Below, one piece after another: positions 24,901 to 32,266 of a DNA stretch of 43,053 nt (positions are counted from its first letter, which is position 1; each line of letters begins with the position of its first letter). A program made the translations under genes and the position numbers. The stretch is taken from assembly GCA_018816245.1 (NCBI GenBank), contig JAHIVW010000006.1:65647-108699 (forward strand), given 5' to 3'. This DNA is from Nanobdellota archaeon (GTDB taxonomy: Archaea; Aenigmatarchaeota; Aenigmatarchaeia; QMZP01). The notes beneath the pieces are model-generated. The model was not told the DNA's origin. It saw only the letters and a program-made list of their open reading frames with translations, and ran no database searches.

Positions 24901-26371
24901 CAACCTGAATGGGAGCGGGGAGATGCTCACGTTCAATCATACTGGTGGTGTTCTTGGAGGCGGATTCATGCTCAATTCAACAACAGGTGCATCGGCACCG
25001 CGTATCCGAGTCGGTGGTGCAGGCGCAGAAACCCAGCTCGATTTCGGAACAAATGATAACTTCACAATGATGGCTTGGATAAAACTTTCCGGTTCCCAGG
25101 GAGTGGACGGCATTGTTTATGCACGATTTAATTTATACGCTAATCAAGGGTATGCTTTTGGATACGATGATGCGACAGGACGAATTCTCTGTACAACAGT
25201 AATTACATCCAATAATACCGTTGTGAATGGGATAACGCCCATTAACGATAGTGCATGGCACCTTATCGCCTGTACAAGGAATATCAGCGGCTCCGGGGCA
25301 ATTATCCGCGTGTATCTTGACGGCGTTCTTGACGGTGAGAATACAAGTGCGACGATGGCAGACGTTTCATCGACCGGACAAGGATACATCGGGACACTCA
25401 GCGTTTACGGTATGTACTTGAATTCAGGAAACGGAACCCTTGACGAAGTCTCTCTCTGGAACAGGACCTTGACCCAACAGGAGATTCGCAACCATTACCG
25501 TCTGAACAGCGGTCACTGGTACTGGCACGCGAACACAACGGACTGGAACGAGAGTTCCCAGGACAAGTCGGAAGTCCGCGAGTTTACGATTGCACCGGCC
25601 ATGAACGTCAATCTCACCTTCCCGCAAATCGATCCCGTAACTGTTGTCCTTAATACCACCTTCAGAGTAAATGCAACAATACTCTGCGGTGGTGGTGATT
25701 GTGATGCAGTCACTGGGGCGCTCCGATATAACAATTCAATATCCTTACCTGATACAAACATCAGTACAACTTTTGCTGATATTCCTTTCCATACAGCAGA
25801 AAGCAACCCACAACTTTGCGGTCTTAACCCGCTCCCTGAACTTGTTCAATGCAACCTTACATGGCTTGTTAATGCAACTGGTGATGTCGGTTCGAATTAC
25901 GAGATCGGAGCCATGCTGAATTCAAACCTTAGCGATGTTCCTGACAATTTCACGGAGAACATCACAGTAAATATTGTGAGCTGCATTCTGTCGACATCAC
26001 TTGGGTTCAGTACCATTGAATTTGATAATACTTCGGTGGGAACAATTACAAACGCAACAGGAAACAACCAAACGTTGTATAATCTTACCATTGAAGACAC
26101 AACGACGTGTGACACCAACATACTGATTAACGCAACCAATGTTGTCCATACAACCATTGCTGACTATGTTATCACCCCTGCCAACATTACCTTTAACAAT
26201 GTTAGCAACGATCTAGCGACAGGAACAAACCTCTCATTAGTAAGCACCATCGTGAACACGAGCGTTGCTGTCGGTTACAATCAAACAATGTATTTCTGGT
26301 TTACAACCCCACTTGGGATGCTCGCAGGTGAATACGAAGGAACAGTGAACATCATAACGGAGGAAGCATGA
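21977..26371 (+). CDS. Giant multidomain secreted protein with two LamG-like domains
   Basis: A 1464-residue protein. A signal peptide (MRTWGLLALLLGLIILGTQG) is followed by an Ig-like module and a domain of the 'RFYEENGEWIPLNF' type seen at the front of Rhs/DNRLRE proteins. Next is a DNRLRE/CBM96-like beta-sandwich (about residues 345-545: AYLAVGRQ, SVVEFNVTGIPRGANITEIN). Two concanavalin A/LamG-like domains follow at about 624-845 and 940-1190, each with the FEFDGTDDNLTLG- or GFMLNSTTG-type strand and ending GTIDELVILNRTLSSAEIR or GTLDEVSLWNRTLTQQEIR. The C-terminal about 270 residues are beta-rich, without an anchor. Dozens of Asn-X-Ser/Thr sites are present. Glycan or cell binding is the likely role. 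It is coupled by ATGA to the next gene. Confidence 0.85.
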   Translation: MRTWGLLALLLGLIILGTQGSSQQGFDISIDPVSPSVGSPFIITIHGSPETTFDLSIFSSQENLVFPSAPQPWETDLGGSYNILVPGIDDEGSYEIRLSAAGTLYTKSFTLGDSVSEEENPHVPKVTTTRDAQSEITCVGNDCTGRFYSAPRFYEENGEWIPLNFSFGTTNCLAGYTYCQPVNNYYKAHVKPIFSEDNIALTTNNRTFSMTLKSVGSPTAPLHAVVPQINDNQVLYKNITPFVDLLYTYQIDTFKETIVINDPSIFETIPEKDVLITFTLKGSESSPFLLLQPFALDGNDSVLFPTQTQTPAGTETVTYTMRFPRSWFTDPQRIYPILIDPSVTINNGNITSDLRIYKNMGSIPPLYIRTDDAYLAVGRQQIKQGFFYWTYMHRSVVEFNVTGIPRGANITEINLTLWHKQTGNAANQDFTVMEIEGESSTYPSQNPTCQGNCLYWGDMGNGSVYNTTQDYNGGIGISYTIMINQNATDNLTERRYSQGEDWFGFGLYSQGGEADSTSLTSEKQWYSTGNANDTLHPSMDVSWTQIDPDIALIDPQNGASFSFIKETMNLSFDFTDNENELQWIEVFASNETTEPLGESLVFLARNVSKDSRLNYSYTAPLWKKDPYTTLLLHFDNRTAYAENDTLVYDFSGSGNNATPSPGSAAFQPTFNHSAGKFAGSFEFDGTDDNLTLGDADSLTGLPATYMFWIKLFEGDTQNHGILEKLSGSTGIAIRQELGTFTVYVDSATALHSIPRFLPSVDTWYHVAVVINTTGGISVYRDGIFNSSGSAAAMTDNNADFVIGGAGTNRLNGTIDELVILNRTLSSAEIRDAARLPSGVYHWFVNATDFLQPNKSAVYTFTINVTPEVTIGGIDNGSIFSSIGKIIPGAFGDDDQKENISVSFYGGRSATPDTHDLLWRQTVTNGTNVTFNWSVPLTLNDSSTIFLYHFDNRSDLGEDHNEQTKTTSRIYDFTYHNLNGSGEMLTFNHTGGVLGGGFMLNSTTGASAPRIRVGGAGAETQLDFGTNDNFTMMAWIKLSGSQGVDGIVYARFNLYANQGYAFGYDDATGRILCTTVITSNNTVVNGITPINDSAWHLIACTRNISGSGAIIRVYLDGVLDGENTSATMADVSSTGQGYIGTLSVYGMYLNSGNGTLDEVSLWNRTLTQQEIRNHYRLNSGHWYWHANTTDWNESSQDKSEVREFTIAPAMNVNLTFPQIDPVTVVLNTTFRVNATILCGGGDCDAVTGALRYNNSISLPDTNISTTFADIPFHTAESNPQLCGLNPLPELVQCNLTWLVNATGDVGSNYEIGAMLNSNLSDVPDNFTENITVNIVSCILSTSLGFSTIEFDNTSVGTITNATGNNQTLYNLTIEDTTTCDTNILINATNVVHTTIADYVITPANITFNNVSNDLATGTNLSLVSTIVNTSVAVGYNQTMYFWFTTPLGMLAGEYEGTVNIITEEA

Positions 26372-26979
26372 AACCTCTCCTTTGCTCATTTTTTCTCACA
26401 ACACTCCTTCTCATATCGAGTGTTCAGGCCTTTGGCAGCGTCCAAAATACAAAAAACCTTTCCGTTGTCGCAGGAGAGAAAACATCATTCAATCTTTTGT
26501 TGTTTCCAACAAATGACGTTCTTGATCCCCTTGTTCGTTTCGAGGTCATCGGACCTGAGAATTGGGAGATCACGATCGATCCGTCACCACTCTCTCTCAA
26601 CCCGGAAACAGCAACAGAACATCTCTTGCTCAACGATGTCTCGTTACCGGTTTCAAAAACAACGATTACCGTTCATGTTCCCAAAGAAACCCTGCTTGGC
26701 ACCTATGTGCTCGCCGTCCGTGCGATCCAGGATCCTCAAGAAGGCGGCTTTGCTGTTGGGCAGGTAAGACTCTTCACAGTTGATGTGAACGTCATTGCGC
26801 CACCACCATTTTCTGATGTTGGCGAAACTGAGCCGGGAATGCTCCCCCCTATCGGATCACGAGGTGAACCATTCCCATTCCTCTCTGATATTGTTCAAGA
26901 GAAAAACATTCCTTCACTCATCTTTTTCATTGCCCTTGCGATCGTTTTAATTGCCGCCTGGCGAATATATAGATCATGA
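26368..26979 (+). CDS. Membrane-anchored surface protein of the adhesin operon
   Basis: A 203-residue protein with signal peptide MKPLLCSFFLTTLLLISSVQ, one beta-sandwich domain (LSVVAGEKTSFNLLLFPTND, then GPENWEITIDPSPLSL), a Pro-rich linker and a C-terminal helix (IPSLIFFIALAIVLIAAW) with a short basic tail. The NEW3-like pattern resembles the modules of its neighbours. It overlaps the giant protein and the following gene by ATGA on both sides, so the three are tightly coupled. It may provide the membrane anchor that the giant protein lacks (inference). Confidence 0.76.
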   Translation: MKPLLCSFFLTTLLLISSVQAFGSVQNTKNLSVVAGEKTSFNLLLFPTNDVLDPLVRFEVIGPENWEITIDPSPLSLNPETATEHLLLNDVSLPVSKTTITVHVPKETLLGTYVLAVRAIQDPQEGGFAVGQVRLFTVDVNVIAPPPFSDVGETEPGMLPPIGSRGEPFPFLSDIVQEKNIPSLIFFIALAIVLIAAWRIYRS

Positions 26980-28268
26980 ATCGGTATCCAGCAACCATCC
27001 TCGTCGTTCTCCTCGGCTTGTTGGTCATTGTTGGAATAACCGATGTTCGATTAACAGGACTCGCGTTTGATACAAACGCGATCTCAATAAACGTTGGTCC
27101 GAATACGAACGGTGAAATTGTTAATTTTTCTGTTACATCCGCGGTTGAAGTGGACAATGATGTTTCTTTACAAACAACATTCAACAACACGGGAAGTAGT
27201 GCCTATGCTATTATCATGTCAATCTTTGTGTTGAATGGCACAACAATTTACCAATCCTATATTGATACCAAAGTAACGCTCACTCCTGGTTCAACACGAA
27301 CCTTTTCTGCAACCTATACACCATCAGTTGCTGGGACGTATGAGGCTTTAACAAACGTGACGTTTAGCATCGCGAGTGTTGCATCGACCAATACAACCTT
27401 TACCGTGACGTCACCCGAACAAGAAGAACCACCAGGACCTGGTATTGTTGGAGGTGGCGGTGGTCCGTCACGTCCTCCAGGAAATGTGAGTGCTCCTGAA
27501 CAACCACAACCTGAGAAGGGACCTGAACTGACTCTTTCCTTCCCCCAAACAGTGACTCTTCCGCAAGGTGAAACAGCAAGCATCCTCGTTATCGCGAAAA
27601 ATCAAGGAAACGAACCCCTGACCAATCTCATCCTTTCTGCGAAAAGCGACGCGTTTGAAATTGATATCCTTCCCAGCAGGATCGCAACCTTAGCCGCGGG
27701 CGATGACGTTGTTTTCTTGGTCACCATTCAAGCACCGGCCTACCTTCCGGTAGGAACCTACTTTGTCGTCCTCGAGGCAACGGCAACTGAAGACAGCATC
27801 TCAGGAACCATGGCAGTGATCGTGTCGGACGAGCTGACGAAGCTTGAGCACGTCTGTAACCAAATCGAAGAACTGAACACCATCATTGGCGCCCTCACCG
27901 GGGAGATTGCCCAAGCAGCCCTTGAAGGAAAGGATATTGCTGAGGCGGACGCCCTCCTCAAGAAGGCGGCCATCCTCTTGAAGCAGGCAGGCGAGGCCTG
28001 TAGCGTGAGTGATGTCACAAACGCAGACCACCTTTTGAAAGAGGCCCGGGAAATCATTAGCGACGTGGTTGTGGCCATCGGAATCGCACAACCGCGCCTT
28101 GATTTTCTCTTCATCATCGTTTTCCTCCTGCTCGCAATCCTGATCGTACTTCTCCTCCACTTACTGTTGCTCCTCTGGCGGCGGCGCAAGAAAAAAGAGA
28201 AAAAGAAACCGAAAAAGAAGTCCCGGGTATATAAACGTCACCGGAACCGCCGGGTCAAACGGAGATAA
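26976..28268 (+). CDS. Surface protein with CARDB/NEW3-like domains, anchor and basic tail
   Basis: A 430-residue protein. An N-terminal signal/anchor (ATILVVLLGLLVIVGITDV) is followed by a CARDB-like domain (about residues 35-145), a Gly/Pro-rich linker (GIVGGGGGPSRPPG) and a NEW3-like domain (about 180-270, FPQTVTLPQGETASILVIAK). A helical section follows (about 280-360, with EADALLKKAAILLKQAGE), then a strong membrane helix (LDFLFIIVFLLLAILIVLLL) and a tail of about 35 residues that is almost all Lys and Arg. The outside adhesive part with a nucleic-acid-like basic inside tail matches the 15093-17483 protein. It is the last gene of the ATGA-coupled three-gene operon. Confidence 0.78.
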   Translation: MNRYPATILVVLLGLLVIVGITDVRLTGLAFDTNAISINVGPNTNGEIVNFSVTSAVEVDNDVSLQTTFNNTGSSAYAIIMSIFVLNGTTIYQSYIDTKVTLTPGSTRTFSATYTPSVAGTYEALTNVTFSIASVASTNTTFTVTSPEQEEPPGPGIVGGGGGPSRPPGNVSAPEQPQPEKGPELTLSFPQTVTLPQGETASILVIAKNQGNEPLTNLILSAKSDAFEIDILPSRIATLAAGDDVVFLVTIQAPAYLPVGTYFVVLEATATEDSISGTMAVIVSDELTKLEHVCNQIEELNTIIGALTGEIAQAALEGKDIAEADALLKKAAILLKQAGEACSVSDVTNADHLLKEAREIISDVVVAIGIAQPRLDFLFIIVFLLLAILIVLLLHLLLLLWRRRKKKEKKKPKKKSRVYKRHRNRRVKRR

Positions 28269-28317
28269 TATACTTTAATACCAACAACTATATGTTAGTA
28301 TATATTTGGTGGGTTGG

Positions 28318-29220
28318 ATGAAGGGACAACAGGCACGGATAGTATTTTATCTCTTTTTCATAGTTCTCTTTGCTGGTGCTACTATCCTCCCTTTCACTCA
28401 AGGTGCAACCACGACCGACAGTGCGACGGTCACACTCTCTATCTCAACATCGCTTGCGATTAGTGTTAATCCAGCAACCCTCGCCTTTGGAAACGTCAGT
28501 CCTGGAGGAGAATCTCCCGGTCAGCTTCAGCTAATTATCAAGAATACTGGTTCAAACAACATCAGTTTTGTCTTCATCACGAGCGGGTCATATTATGGAA
28601 CGAGCAAAAATCCCCTCCCAGGTGGTGACCCCAACTTGTACAATGCTTCGTCATTCGTCTTCCTCAGGAACTCGACAAATGCAACCTTCTTCCATGCAGG
28701 ACGTGTCGAGTGGAACCTTTCTGACATCCCGGGGAATGCGACCATGAACACGACGGCAGGCACCGAAGAACAGATTGTCGGATGGTACCGAAACAACACC
28801 GGTTGGTACCTTTTCCGTGTTGATAACGGTTCAACGGGCTGGTGTAATGCCTCAACAATTCACATGGTCATCAGCGAGGTAGAGGAAAATTCGACAAGCA
28901 TGTATAGGGATCTCTCTGTAGCTGCGAATGTGGTTACCGGAACGATTGAAAGCAACAACAGTGTCCTCACCGCAGTTACCTTTGCGAGCGGCCCACTTAA
29001 TGACAACTGTGTTTACATTGACAAAGATTGCAAAAACATTTTCATCACAAAATATGACCTGAATTCAAGTTATCCTGCTTGTTCTGTTGAGTCAGGAATC
29101 CGAAGCTCCAACTTTGCCCCAGGAGATGAGGAGACCGTCACCACCTTTGCCTCGGTTCCTGAAGGAGTCCCTGCTGGTGTCGCAGGAACCGGAACACTCA
29201 CGATTACCGCAAGTGAGTAA
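28318..29220 (+). CDS. Secreted glycoprotein-like surface protein
   Basis: About 300 residues. The ATG at 28318 is preceded by GGTGGGTTGG, a good ribosome binding site, and by a TATA-like CTTTAATACC (about 28272). The GTG at 28306 is an alternative. A signal peptide (VFYLFFIVLFAGATILPFTQ) is followed by an ASPM-like strand (SVNPATLAFGNVSPGGESPG) and a Thr/Ser/Asn-rich beta domain with about a dozen Asn-X-Ser/Thr sites and a few Cys. It has no C-terminal anchor. Similar modular exported proteins are common in archaeal surface loci, and I cannot name a function. Confidence 0.72.
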   Translation: MKGQQARIVFYLFFIVLFAGATILPFTQGATTTDSATVTLSISTSLAISVNPATLAFGNVSPGGESPGQLQLIIKNTGSNNISFVFITSGSYYGTSKNPLPGGDPNLYNASSFVFLRNSTNATFFHAGRVEWNLSDIPGNATMNTTAGTEEQIVGWYRNNTGWYLFRVDNGSTGWCNASTIHMVISEVEENSTSMYRDLSVAANVVTGTIESNNSVLTAVTFASGPLNDNCVYIDKDCKNIFITKYDLNSSYPACSVESGIRSSNFAPGDEETVTTFASVPEGVPAGVAGTGTLTITASE

Positions 29221-29230
29221 ACAGGTGACT

Positions 29231-29887
29231 ATGGTTGATATGCGCGTCCTTCCTGAGTACAAGAATTTTTGGCTCCTCTGGCTTTCAGCTGCGGGCTCTG
29301 CCCGGGGCCAGAGCTTGTTTGCTATCCAGAAATCCTGGGGAATCACCAGCAACTACCTCTACCACAATGAGCACCGGATAGGCAAACCACTTGTGCAGGC
29401 GATGATCGACAGCGGCTACCTCAATAAGGAGAAGGGTCGCATTTCCGCCCGCTTTGCGTGGATCCCGTCCTACGTTGAGGAAACCTTTGTCGCCGCAGAC
29501 GAACAGACGCATGGCATCCGCAAAGCATCAGCCCAGAGCTGGCAACAAATCCAACCATTCATCGAGCAACACCATGAGACTCTTTTTGGGAAAGAAGCAC
29601 TTCAGGCCCTCTACGGGTTCAACCCGGATGCCGTCAGACGAACGGGCTTTTCAATCTTTCACGATCTCTATCTTCTCGTGTTGCATGAAAACGTTGCGCG
29701 ATTTGCGAATAAATTCCAGGCACCTTTCATTCCCCGCTTGACCCACGCTCTCTTAGCTCATGCACCGCGTCGAGACCTCCTTTCCTATGCTCGAACGATT
29801 CGACAGGCGCTTCCTGAAAACACTGTGCCACGGATCCTTCCGAACGAACAGGCACTTGGGCAATTTCTGGCCCTGAGCCCGAGGTGA
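29231..29887 (+). CDS. Cytosolic protein with predicted winged-helix start, unknown role
   Basis: About 218 residues (ATG at 29231; the ATG at 29240 has better spacing to AGGTGA at 29223). There is no signal or membrane helix. Residues 10-70 (FWLLWLSAAG, IQKSWGITSNYLYHNEHRIG, MIDSGYLNKEKG) have the helix pattern of a winged HTH domain. The rest is helical with aromatic patches. A longer upstream frame exists inside the previous gene but reads out-of-frame surface-protein DNA, so I reject it. It could regulate the surface genes, but that is inference from position and fold only. Confidence 0.6.
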   Translation: MVDMRVLPEYKNFWLLWLSAAGSARGQSLFAIQKSWGITSNYLYHNEHRIGKPLVQAMIDSGYLNKEKGRISARFAWIPSYVEETFVAADEQTHGIRKASAQSWQQIQPFIEQHHETLFGKEALQALYGFNPDAVRRTGFSIFHDLYLLVLHENVARFANKFQAPFIPRLTHALLAHAPRRDLLSYARTIRQALPENTVPRILPNEQALGQFLALSPR

Positions 29888-29894
29888 TTTATAA
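29888..29894 (+). promoter_or_regulatory. TATA box of a small-gene transcript
   Basis: TTTATAA starts one base after the previous stop codon and ends about 32 bp before the ATG at 29926. It predicts a transcript start near 29917 and a new transcription unit for the genes from 29926 to about 31257. Confidence 0.45.
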
Positions 29895-29925
29895 CATCGT
29901 GACCAAAGGATGAAGGGGTGGGTGG

Positions 29926-30066
29926 ATGCAACTTTTCCGATACAAAAAGGCTCTTTTTGGGGAGACGACCGAACTCCAACAATTGTCTTCTCAGATCGCC
30001 CTGCTCCGGAATCACGTCACAACACGCATGCGCCTTGCCGAACACCTGAAAGCAGAACTTGGATAA
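29926..30066 (+). CDS. Very small helical protein (46 aa)
   Basis: It encodes MQLFRYKKALFGETTELQQL and continues as an amphipathic helix (SSQIALLRNHVTTRMRLAEH) to TAA at 30064-30066. GGGGTGGGTGG directly before the ATG is one of the strongest ribosome binding sites in the window, and a TATA box lies at 29888. It is followed 3 bp later by the coiled-coil gene, so it leads an operon. No family is recognised; the heptad-like pattern suggests it may bind the next protein. Confidence 0.6.
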   Translation: MQLFRYKKALFGETTELQQLSSQIALLRNHVTTRMRLAEHLKAELG

Positions 30067-30069
30067 ACC

Positions 30070-30924
30070 ATGGAAATACAAAAAGAAGAACAGGACAATG
30101 AGCTGAGCGGACTTGCAGCACTCGCTGCACTTGTTGAAAAGGGAATTGATAATAAAAGGCCCGAAGAAGAGATTCCTGATCCGTCCTTCATTCTCCGATT
30201 ACAAGACGATGATGAACCGGAGCCAGAACCAGATGAACCAGACGAGGGGCCTGATACCGAGCCAGATGAAAAGCCAGACAGAGAACCAGAGCCCGACGCT
30301 CCTGAAGAAGAACCCGACGAGCCTGATGGGGATGCAGAAGAACAAGAAGAGCAACTTGCAGAAACATTACAACCGCTCATTAAAGCACTTGAAAAACGGC
30401 TCATGACAATTGAAGAAAAATTCGAACAACATCATACCCGACATGTCCCGAAGCCGCCTACCCCACACCCCTTCAGTCATGATGCAGAGACACGACTTTC
30501 TCGGCTCACGGTCGAACTTGTTCGGCTCGCAACAGATGCAGACAAAGCAAACAAGCGAATTCTGGCGGCACTTGATAACGTCCGTCACGTCTATCACACC
30601 CTTGATCGCCACGAGCGACGAATGGAATCACTTGAAAAACGACACCAAGACGTCAAGGATCTTGCGCGTCACGTGAGCCACCTCGATGAACGATTCTTGA
30701 CCTTCTCTCAGGAACGGTCCCGACCACAGATTGTTGAACATCAGGAACCAGTGCATGAGATGCCGGTGCCCTCTCCAGTGGAACAACCAACACCACGGAC
30801 ACCCTTTAACGTCAATGCAACAGACCTTGAACGCTCATATAAAAAGGGCCTGATCCCGTACGAATGGTACATTGCTGCAAAGCGCCGCATCAGCCCACAA
30901 GCCTATTTATCCACCCAACGCTAA
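30070..30924 (+). CDS. Acidic-repeat and coiled-coil protein
   Basis: A 284-residue cytosolic-looking protein. Residues about 48-90 are a low-complexity acidic region of Asp, Glu and Pro (DDDEPEPEPDEPDEGPD). Then come coiled-coil helices (about 95-120 and 140-215, for example TLQPLIKALEKRLMTIEEKF and RRMESLEKRHQDVKDLARHV), a Pro-rich linker and a compact C-terminus (ATDLERSYKKGLIPYEWYIA). The layout, a coiled-coil adaptor with an ordered end, is loosely like archaellum accessory proteins FlaC/D/E, but no motif proves that. It lies between a small helical gene and a small membrane gene in one operon. Confidence 0.65.
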   Translation: MEIQKEEQDNELSGLAALAALVEKGIDNKRPEEEIPDPSFILRLQDDDEPEPEPDEPDEGPDTEPDEKPDREPEPDAPEEEPDEPDGDAEEQEEQLAETLQPLIKALEKRLMTIEEKFEQHHTRHVPKPPTPHPFSHDAETRLSRLTVELVRLATDADKANKRILAALDNVRHVYHTLDRHERRMESLEKRHQDVKDLARHVSHLDERFLTFSQERSRPQIVEHQEPVHEMPVPSPVEQPTPRTPFNVNATDLERSYKKGLIPYEWYIAAKRRISPQAYLSTQR

Positions 30925-30933
30925 CACAATGAT

Positions 30934-31257
30934 ATGGCACGCCGAACGCGATCCGCCGGTGGGGAGGAAGCGATTGCTGTTATTCTGATGATTGTATTTT
31001 CAGTTTTATTGATTGGGAATGTTACGACACCTGTAGTTCCTGAAAACAATCTAGCCGGTGCGTTTACCATTCCTCAGGATACCTGTACCCGCCTTGAAGC
31101 TGTTACTCGATGTCCTGTGAAAAAATCATACCAGATGTTCTACGATTTCTGTGATGGGGATAAGAGGGGTTATCGCACTGCCTCAGGCACAATTCTCTAT
31201 GAAGATTGTATATCTGGATGCGCCAAGGGACGCTGTCTTATTTCTTCTTCAGAATAA
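30934..31257 (+). CDS. Small Cys-rich membrane-anchored protein
   Basis: A 107-residue protein with a basic start (MARRTRSAGG), a helix (AIAVILMIVFSVLLIGNV) and an outer domain with six Cys that could form three disulfides. The MARR(R/T) start followed by a helix is shared with the exported proteins at 34488 and 35332, so these may be one class of anchors. Its 3' end overlaps the convergent pilin-like gene by 20 bp. The function is unknown. Confidence 0.65.
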   Translation: MARRTRSAGGEEAIAVILMIVFSVLLIGNVTTPVVPENNLAGAFTIPQDTCTRLEAVTRCPVKKSYQMFYDFCDGDKRGYRTASGTILYEDCISGCAKGRCLISSSE

Positions 31258-31756
31258 GCTGCACTTTGAGCAGGAACTGCCCGCTTTGTGAAACCCGTGA
31301 AATCCGTTCATTTGCAGTGATTTTTTCTCCCTTTTCTGTTGCTAAGGTACCATCACCAATATTGATTGAAAAAGGAGTCCCTGCGGCGTCCTTCACCACG
31401 AATCCTTCAGGTTCGACGCGGAAAAGATAGCGATAGGACTTCTTGATAATTTCGAATTGATCCATTGCCTCGGTTATTTTTTCTTCTGCAAGACTCCGGC
31501 AGGTTGGTCCTGACCCGTCACATTGCCATGTCGGGGTAAAGAACGAACAGGAAATTACGTCAGAGACGAGCTTGCAATTGCTATCCGTATATCCCGTGTC
31601 TTCCCGGAGTACCGAAAGCAACGAATTATGTGCATAGAGATTGAGATATTCCACCGGGTTCAAGGTGCGTGCTGCAGAAAGAAGGAAGGCAATGACGCCA
31701 ACAACAATCAACAGAATGAAAACAAAGACAACAATATTCGTTTGTGCGCGTTTCAT
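31238..31756 (-). CDS. Pilin-like protein with class III-type signal
   Basis: A 172-residue protein starting MKRAQTNIVVFVFILLIVVG. RA followed by QT and a hydrophobic helix resembles a prepilin leader with Ala-Gln at the cut site. The outer domain has four Cys and mixed alpha/beta character. It is the last of five genes in a minus-strand operon, coupled to the previous gene by ATGA (31753-31756). A minor pilin or pseudopilin is the best reading. Confidence 0.68.
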   Translation of the reverse strand: MKRAQTNIVVFVFILLIVVGVIAFLLSAARTLNPVEYLNLYAHNSLLSVLREDTGYTDSNCKLVSDVISCSFFTPTWQCDGSGPTCRSLAEEKITEAMDQFEIIKKSYRYLFRVEPEGFVVKDAAGTPFSINIGDGTLATEKGEKITANERISRVSQSGQFLLKVQLILKKK

Positions 31757-32262
31757 GTGTAGACCCCCACAGTTACGACGCCTAAATCGGTCTGTGTCAG
31801 AAAGTCAGTTGGTGTGGTTATTGCAAACGTCCGGTAGACATTCACTGGCAATGCAAATGCCGTGAATTTCCTTCCACTTTGTTCACAGAAACTCCATTGA
31901 TTACAGTTTGTGACCTCCCCTGGCGCACACCGAACAGGTGCTTTCCCATCGAACACGGTAACGTTAAAAAACCAGTCACCACCCCCAACAAACGACGCGA
32001 GTTTGGTACAGGTTTCCTCACCACCCACCGCGAACATGGCAAGTTTCCGATCGTCAAAAAGGGAAACGTCCTTGACGAGAAGCGGTGTTGCTGTTGTATA
32101 TTTGAGTAGGAACAGGGCACGGTCTGTTATACCTTTTGATTTTTCGAAATTAAGTTGCGTGACTTGCCATCCAATTAGGAAGATGATAATCATGGTGACA
32201 GCAACCATTAACAGGAAGGTTAAGAAAACATAATTCATCAGTTCAGATTGTGCTTTTTTCAT
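31753..32262 (-). CDS. Pilin-like protein with class III-type signal
   Basis: About 169 residues from the ATG at 32262, MKKAQSELMNYVFLTFLLMV, with the same KA-QS leader style as its neighbour. A frame extending further upstream would run 120 bp into the preceding gene, so I use the ATG 4 bp after that gene's stop. The outer domain (about residues 35-169) has a few Cys and is beta-rich. Fourth gene of the operon. Confidence 0.68.
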   Translation of the reverse strand: MKKAQSELMNYVFLTFLLMVAVTMIIIFLIGWQVTQLNFEKSKGITDRALFLLKYTTATPLLVKDVSLFDDRKLAMFAVGGEETCTKLASFVGGGDWFFNVTVFDGKAPVRCAPGEVTNCNQWSFCEQSGRKFTAFALPVNVYRTFAITTPTDFLTQTDLGVVTVGVYT

Positions 32263-32266
32263 ATCA

